NCBI GenBank assembly: GCA_944385265.1
Contig: CALWWO010000146.1
Location: 1 to 10,612 of the forward strand
Reading direction: 5' to 3'
DNA: 10,612 nt
Source: an uncultured Oscillospiraceae bacterium
Lineage (GTDB): Bacteria; Bacillota_A; Clostridia; Oscillospirales; Oscillospiraceae
The notes under the pieces were generated by a model, which had not been told where the DNA came from, searched no databases, and saw only the letters and a program-made list of their open reading frames with translations. Positions within the stretch are counted from its first letter, which is position 1; each line of letters starts with the position of its first letter. The translations under genes and the position numbers were made by a program. Of this stretch, positions 7,517-10,612 are shown piece after piece.

Positions 7517-7545
7517 ATTATATTATTTTCAACCGTTTAATTCAA
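7517..7545 (-). promoter_or_regulatory. SigA-type promoter for the M18 aminopeptidase
   Basis: On the minus strand, TTGAAT (7540-7545) and TATAAT (7517-7522) are 17 bases apart. The start would fall near 7510, leaving a leader of about 20 bases. It is divergent from the GNAT promoter, with the two -35 boxes only seven bases apart. Confidence 0.75.
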
Positions 7546-7552
7546 CGGATAT

Positions 7553-7580
7553 TTGCATTTTATGATATATGTGCTATAAT
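7553..7580 (+). promoter_or_regulatory. SigA-type promoter for the GNAT acetyltransferase
   Basis: TTGCAT (7553-7558) and TATAAT (7575-7580) are 16 bases apart, and the -10 is extended (TGCTATAAT). Transcription would start near 7587, about 25 bases before the GNAT start codon. Confidence 0.75.
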
Positions 7581-7611
7581 TTTAAAACGACTTGAAGAGA
7601 GGTTTTATACG

Positions 7612-8094
7612 ATGTACATAAGACACGCCGCACGCGATGATTTTGACGAGATCATGGAGGTTTACGCATACGGGCGTCAATTCCAGATAGATAACGGGAA
7701 CCCCAATCAGTGGATAAACGGCTATCCGTGGGCTTGGCTTATACGCGAGGATATCGAAATGGGCAACTGCTACGTATGTATGGCGGATGATCACAGGATA
7801 GCCGGCGTTTTCACTCTGTTCGACGGACGGGATCCGACTTATGAGACTATAGACGGCGAGTGGCTGAATGACGACCCGTACCTTACGATACACCGGATCT
7901 CAAGCTCCGGTATATGCCACGGGATAGTAAAATTCTGCGTCGACTGGGTGTATGCGAAACGTCCGAATATCCGCATAGATACGCACCATGACAACTCCGT
8001 CATGCGGCATATACTTCCAAAGCTCGGCTTTAAAGAGTGCGGCGTTATTATCACGCATAACGGTACGCCGCGCATAGCTTTTCAAAAATGCTGA
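7612..8094 (+). CDS. GNAT family N-acetyltransferase
   Basis: The 160-residue cytoplasmic protein has the GNAT fold pattern and probably transfers an acetyl group from acetyl-CoA to an unknown amine. It starts MYIRHAARDDFDEIMEVY, the usual first strand and helix. YVCMADDHRIAGVFTLF (54-70) forms central strands. LTIHRISSSGICHGIVKFCVDW (91-112) covers the acetyl-CoA loop and following helix, with SSSGICHG in the pyrophosphate-binding position. IRIDTHHDNSVMRHILPKLGFKECGVI (120-146) is the typical C-terminal motif. AGAGAGG stands nine bases before the ATG. It is monocistronic between its own promoter and a strong terminator. The substrate cannot be read from the sequence. Confidence 0.93.
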   Translation: MYIRHAARDDFDEIMEVYAYGRQFQIDNGNPNQWINGYPWAWLIREDIEMGNCYVCMADDHRIAGVFTLFDGRDPTYETIDGEWLNDDPYLTIHRISSSGICHGIVKFCVDWVYAKRPNIRIDTHHDNSVMRHILPKLGFKECGVIITHNGTPRIAFQKC

Positions 8095-8125
8095 AAAATC
8101 CCCCTGTGTATCAGGGGGATTTTTT
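8094..8125 (+). terminator. Rho-independent terminator of the GNAT gene
   Basis: AAAAATCCCCCTG (8094-8106) pairs perfectly with CAGGGGGATTTTT (8112-8124) around TGTAT, followed by one more T. It begins at the last base of the GNAT stop codon. The GC-rich core and six-T tail make it a textbook terminator. Confidence 0.95.
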
Positions 8126-8126
8126 A

Positions 8127-8218
8127 TCGCCGGAAAGGCAACATATTTCGTTCGAAAGAGCGATACATTTTTCGCCCACTATGTGGGCGGGATTGCCGCG
8201 CCGCAATGGTGCATTTTT
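8127..8218 (+). other. Spacer after the GNAT terminator with an extra hairpin
   Basis: No gene is supported here. A perfect hairpin CGCCCAC-TAT-GTGGGCG (8173-8189) lies 29 bases before repeat copy A and may be an additional module of it. ATTGC (8192-8196) and GCAAT (8203-8207) form a weaker stem. Confidence 0.5.
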
Positions 8219-8401
8219 TCGCGCGAAGCGCGAGTTTCCTTTTCGCGCCTATGGCGCGGGTGTTGTTACCATTTCTTTGGCATATCCCTCGTCGCCGCAA
8301 GCTTCATATCGTTTGTTTTGCCCTTTCGGGCAAAAGTGCGCTCATTCCGCTGCGTCTCCTCTCAAAATCACAACCGCTTCGCTGGGTTGCGATTTTGTAT
8401 C
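8219..8401 (+). repeat. Modular hairpin element, copy A (plus orientation)
   Basis: The element reads, in order: hairpin H1 TCGCGC-GAA-GCGCGA (8219-8233); ten T-rich bases; hairpin H2 CGCGCC-TAT-GGCGCG (8244-8258); 12 bases; the box ATTTCTTTG (8271-8279); about 36 bases; hairpin H3 TTTTGCCC-TTTC-GGGCAAAA (8316-8335); 20 bases; and a conserved core (8356-8401). The core holds hairpin H4, a 13-bp stem with one mismatch (8363-8375 with 8385-8397). Copy B on the other strand has the same layout and core, but different H1-H3 stems. Overlapping ORFs of up to 132 codons cross the area but do not look like real proteins. The nature is unknown: structured RNA, or a short dispersed repeat. Confidence 0.7.
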
Positions 8402-8737
8402 TGCCTTTTTCTATGTTTTCTCCCAGCACAGGCATACGTCATCTAAAATGATAGACTATCCCCCTCAAGATAGAGGGGCGCATTGACAGCGCGATGCGTA
8501 ACAATAACACTGCGCGCAGTATTACACCGCGGCACGGAGGTCACGTTACCCTGCTCTCTTTATCGTTACTTTCGTCTGCCGCGCCTTTTATGGCGCGGGG
8601 TAGTGATTTAAAAATCTATCAGATTTCCACCGTCATTCGTCGAATGATGAGCACAGTCATGTTACTAAAGGGTACTTCCTTTTCAGAATTGTCCATGCGT
8701 ATGTTGATGCGCGCCTTTTGGGGTTTGCAAAGGGGAA
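8402..8737. other. Hairpin-rich spacer between the two element copies
   Basis: No credible gene is seen. Palindromes are frequent: CCCCTC/GAGGGG (8461-8478) competing with CTATC/GATAG (8456-8473); the 12-base palindrome ACTGCGCGCAGT (8509-8520); CCGCGCC-TTTTAT-GGCGCGG (8579-8598); AAATCT-ATC-AGATTT (8612-8626); and TCATTCG-T-CGAATGA (8633-8647). The last three follow each other closely and resemble the H1-H3 style of copies A and B without the shared core, so this may be a decayed or different member of the same family. Confidence 0.45.
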
Positions 8738-8948
8738 GATACAAAATTACAACCCAGCGCAAGCGGTTGTGATTTTGAGAGGAGGAGCGATGGAGTGGGT
8801 AAGCGTCCGCTTAAAAGCGGACGCGCGCTTAACGCAATCCGCGACGACGATTTCTTTGGGTGTACCCGTTTCTTTGACATACATCAAAGAAATGGGTACA
8901 AATCCCCGCTCGCTTTCGCGGGCTAAAAAGGTGCCGCCCTTAGGCGGC
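8738..8948 (-). repeat. Modular hairpin element, copy B (minus orientation)
   Basis: Read on the minus strand the order is: hairpin H1 GCCGCC-TAAG-GGCGGC (8948-8933); ten T-rich bases; hairpin H2 CCCGC/GCGGG (8922-8905); 11 bases; the box ATTTCTTTG (8893-8885); a palindromic extension of the box (stem 8861-8877 with 8884-8900, 17 pairs with one wobble); 36 bases; hairpin H3 GCGTCCGCTT/AAGCGGACGC (8824-8803); 18 bases; and the core (8784-8738). The core matches copy A at all but two positions plus one added base. Its hairpin H4 pairs 8742-8754 with 8765-8777. The copy starts about 20 bases after the histidinol phosphatase stop codon. Confidence 0.7.
8925..8948 (-). terminator. Likely terminator of the his operon, overlapping copy B hairpin H1
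   Basis: On the minus strand GCCGCC-TAAG-GGCGGC is followed by ACC and five T. The stem is only 6 bp and the T run is displaced by three bases, so it is weaker than the GNAT terminator. It lies 22 bases past the last gene of the operon. Confidence 0.5.
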
Positions 8949-8969
8949 GAAGGGTTATGTGCGATAAAA

Positions 8970-9785
8970 TCAAAGCTTTTCGCACTGAAGACCATCTCTG
9001 GTCATGACCATAAAATTTTTAAACCCGCAGCTTTTGGCGAGCGCCACAGCCTCACCAAAACCGTAATCAAGCGCGGCTCTATCGTGACAGTCGCTCGATA
9101 TCGCGATGCTGCCTCCCATATCGTGTATATCCGCAAGTATCTGCTTTGACGGGTACGGCGCGCTTCTGTATCCTCTCGCCATTGCGCCCGTATTTATCTC
9201 GAACGGCTTATTATACGGTATGAGCTTTATGAGCGCCGCGCGGTATGCGTCTACATACTGCGGATCGGACTCAGAGAACATAACCTCTCCCTCGTTAAAC
9301 TTTGTTATGAGGTCGAAATGCCCTATGATGTCGGCGTTCGTCTTCCCGACCACGTCCGCGACCGTGGCGAAATAGTCCTCTACAAGTCCGTAGATGTCGC
9401 CGCCGTAGTGCTTTATCGCGGCGTCTTTTAATATCTGCGCCGTCTCGTCAACGGGAATATACTCCCCGTTTTTGAGCACATAGTGGACGGAGCCTATGAC
9501 GTAGTCCCAGCGCGACACCGGCTCATCGGAGTAATAATCCTGCTCTATGCCGCAGTACAGCTCTATCCGTCCGCAGTATTTGACCTTGAGGGCGTTTATT
9601 TCATCGTAATACCTATCGGCTGCGGCGTGAGACATTGCATAGCTTAAGTCAAACGGCGTATGCGCATGCCCCGAAAAACCGAGCGCGGTGAATCCGAGAG
9701 CTATCGCGGCTTTTATCGTCTCCTCCGGCGTATTTTTGCCGTCGCAGTATGTCGTGTGCGTGTGAAAATTCTTTTTGATGCTCAT
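8970..9785 (-). CDS. hisJ: PHP-type histidinol-phosphatase (HisJ/HisK family)
   Basis: The 271-residue cytoplasmic enzyme of the PHP superfamily is predicted to convert L-histidinol phosphate to L-histidinol, the penultimate product of histidine synthesis. Metal-site motifs are in the family order: [10 protein letters not shown] (H8, H10, D15), FSGHAHTP (H40), CGIEQDYY (E81), IGSVHYV (H101), DIIGHFDL (H156), FEINTG (E197) and ISSDCHD (D232, H234). The ATG overlaps the hisIE stop codon by four bases (ATGA), so translation is probably coupled. Its place in a his operon supports the histidinol-phosphate substrate over other PHP activities. It is the last gene before repeat copy B. Confidence 0.93.
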   Translation of the reverse strand: MSIKKNFHTHTTYCDGKNTPEETIKAAIALGFTALGFSGHAHTPFDLSYAMSHAAADRYYDEINALKVKYCGRIELYCGIEQDYYSDEPVSRWDYVIGSVHYVLKNGEYIPVDETAQILKDAAIKHYGGDIYGLVEDYFATVADVVGKTNADIIGHFDLITKFNEGEVMFSESDPQYVDAYRAALIKLIPYNKPFEINTGAMARGYRSAPYPSKQILADIHDMGGSIAISSDCHDRAALDYGFGEAVALAKSCGFKNFMVMTRDGLQCEKL

Positions 9786-10432
9786 TGTGTCATTTTTTCC
9801 TGTTTGACCTTATGGTCGATGACGTGGCGCGACTTGAGCTCGTCGTAAATATCGTCGAGCGTTATGCCCATCTGTATCATCATGACCATGACATGATAGG
9901 CGAGGTCGGCGATCTCGTATATCGTCTCTTTCTTATCATCGGCTTTTGCGGCAATTATGACCTCGGTGCTCTCTTCGCCGATTTTTTTCAGTATTTTATC
10001 TATACCCTTTTCAAACAGGTATGTCGTATACGACCCCTCTTTTTTCTCAGTCTTTCGCCCCGCTATGAGCTCCATAAGCCCCTGATATGTGAAGTCCTGA
10101 TACTCGTCGCTCTGCCATACGGTATCGTTAAAGCACGAATCTGCGCCGGTATGGCACGCGGGACCGTCCTTTTCCACAAGCACCGTGAGCGCGTCGCGGT
10201 CGCAGTCGGCCGTTATGCTTATTATATGCTGGTAATTGCCGCTAGTCTCGCCCTTCAGCCACAGCTCCTGCCTTGACCTGCTCCAAAAGCATGTGAGCCC
10301 CTTTTCCATCGATATTTCAAGACTCTCCCTGTTCATATACGCAAGCGTCAGCACCTTGCGGCTTTTGGCGTCTACGACTATCGCGGGGATGAGCCCTTTT
10401 TCGTCAAATTTCAGTTCGTCAATATTCAGCAT
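9782..10432 (-). CDS. hisIE: Bifunctional phosphoribosyl-AMP cyclohydrolase / phosphoribosyl-ATP pyrophosphatase
   Basis: This fused enzyme catalyses the second and third steps of histidine synthesis. The HisE domain hydrolyses PR-ATP to PR-AMP, and the HisI domain opens the purine ring to give ProFAR. With the chosen start it has 216 residues. HisI occupies about 1-108, with [23 protein letters not shown] and the metal motif [21 protein letters not shown] starting near residue 76. HisE occupies about 118-208, with [12 protein letters not shown] and [13 protein letters not shown]. Two starts are possible. The ATG at 10438 overlaps the hisF stop as ATGA, but its GAGG is only two bases away. 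The ATG at 10432 has GAGG eight bases upstream and is preferred. It is translated from the same message as hisF and hisJ. Confidence 0.95.
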   Translation of the reverse strand: MLNIDELKFDEKGLIPAIVVDAKSRKVLTLAYMNRESLEISMEKGLTCFWSRSRQELWLKGETSGNYQHIISITADCDRDALTVLVEKDGPACHTGADSCFNDTVWQSDEYQDFTYQGLMELIAGRKTEKKEGSYTTYLFEKGIDKILKKIGEESTEVIIAAKADDKKETIYEIADLAYHVMVMMIQMGITLDDIYDELKSRHVIDHKVKQEKMTQ

Positions 10433-10434
10433 TT

Positions 10435-10612
10435 TCATAACCTCACTATAATATCGTTTTCTCTCAGTGTGCGCTTGAGCTCTTTTATATCCACCTCGCC
10501 GAAATGGAATATCGACGCGGCAAGCCCCGCGTCCACCTTCGGAAGAGTTTTAAACAGCCGCACAAAATCATCTATTTTACCGGCTCCGCCGGAGGCTATC
10601 ACGGGGACGCTT
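10435..10612 (-). CDS. hisF: Imidazole glycerol phosphate synthase cyclase subunit HisF (partial, C-terminal 58 residues)
   Basis: The C-terminal end of HisF is visible, with the rest beyond the right window edge. The fragment reads [16 protein letters not shown], then [23 protein letters not shown], ending in IIVRL. The VIASGGAG loop and the AASIFHFGE segment are the last phosphate-binding parts of the HisF TIM barrel. The subunit uses ammonia from HisH glutaminase to turn PRFAR into imidazole glycerol phosphate and AICAR. Its stop codon overlaps the upstream hisIE ATG, or lies two bases from the preferred hisIE start. Confidence 0.95.
   Translation of the reverse strand, partial: SVPVIASGGAGKIDDFVRLFKTLPKVDAGLAASIFHFGEVDIKELKRTLRENDIIVRL

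Noticed and set aside
8088..8486. A 132-codon plus-strand ORF and overlapping 81-87 codon ORFs across copy A, with a similar phrase (LLSKSQPL) in a minus-strand ORF across copy B
   Set aside because: The shared phrase comes from the conserved core hairpin. Elsewhere the two copies keep base pairing, not codons, and the ORF begins inside the GNAT terminator region without a convincing ribosome binding site.
8219..8948. CRISPR array
   Set aside because: There is no regularly spaced direct repeat. The repeats here are hairpins of differing sequence and two inverted cores.
8683..8995. Minus-strand ORFs of 65 and 82 codons over copy B
   Set aside because: They overlap the end of the histidinol phosphatase gene or the hairpin array, have repeat-derived composition and match no family.

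Overview
The window looks like chromosomal DNA from a Gram-positive, Clostridia-type Firmicute, possibly Oscillospiraceae-like. The lineage is an inference. It rests on the block nnr - lipoprotein - alr - mazF, which resembles the Bacillus ydcC-alr-ndoA neighbourhood. It also rests on a YitT-family protein, strong purine-rich ribosome binding sites, consensus SigA-type promoters, mid-range GC and heavy use of ATA for isoleucine. No phage, transposase, CRISPR, tRNA or rRNA gene was seen.

Layout. Positions 1-4045 on the minus strand hold a cell-wall and metabolite-repair cluster. In transcription order it runs nnr (NAD(P)H-hydrate repair), about 400 bp of doubtful small ORFs, a LolA/YdcC-like lipoprotein, alr (alanine racemase), a rho-independent terminator, and the start of a mazF/ndoA-type toxin cut by the window edge. 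A divergent promoter region (4046-4240) separates nnr from a plus-strand gene for a zinc-ribbon, single-pass membrane protein with a Ser/Asp-rich stalk and a Big2-like domain. A perfect 12-bp hairpin lies between that gene and a convergent minus-strand yitT-family gene. Upstream of yitT, 6030-6149 is packed with nested palindromes carrying -10 boxes. Next come a minus-strand M18 aminopeptidase gene and, divergent from it, a plus-strand GNAT acetyltransferase gene with a strong terminator. The right end (8970-10612, minus) is a histidine operon tail, hisF - hisIE - PHP-type histidinol phosphatase, with 4-base overlaps.

The most unusual part is 8127-8969, about 840 bp without a credible gene and full of stem-loops. 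It holds two diverged copies of one modular element in inverted, tail-to-tail orientation. One follows the GNAT gene on the plus strand and one follows the his operon on the minus strand. They share a nearly identical terminal hairpin and a short ATTTCTTTG box. Three further hairpins sit at matching positions with nearly identical spacing, yet their stem sequences are completely different. Conserved architecture with changed but still paired stems is what a structured RNA or a hairpin-based repeat family would produce.
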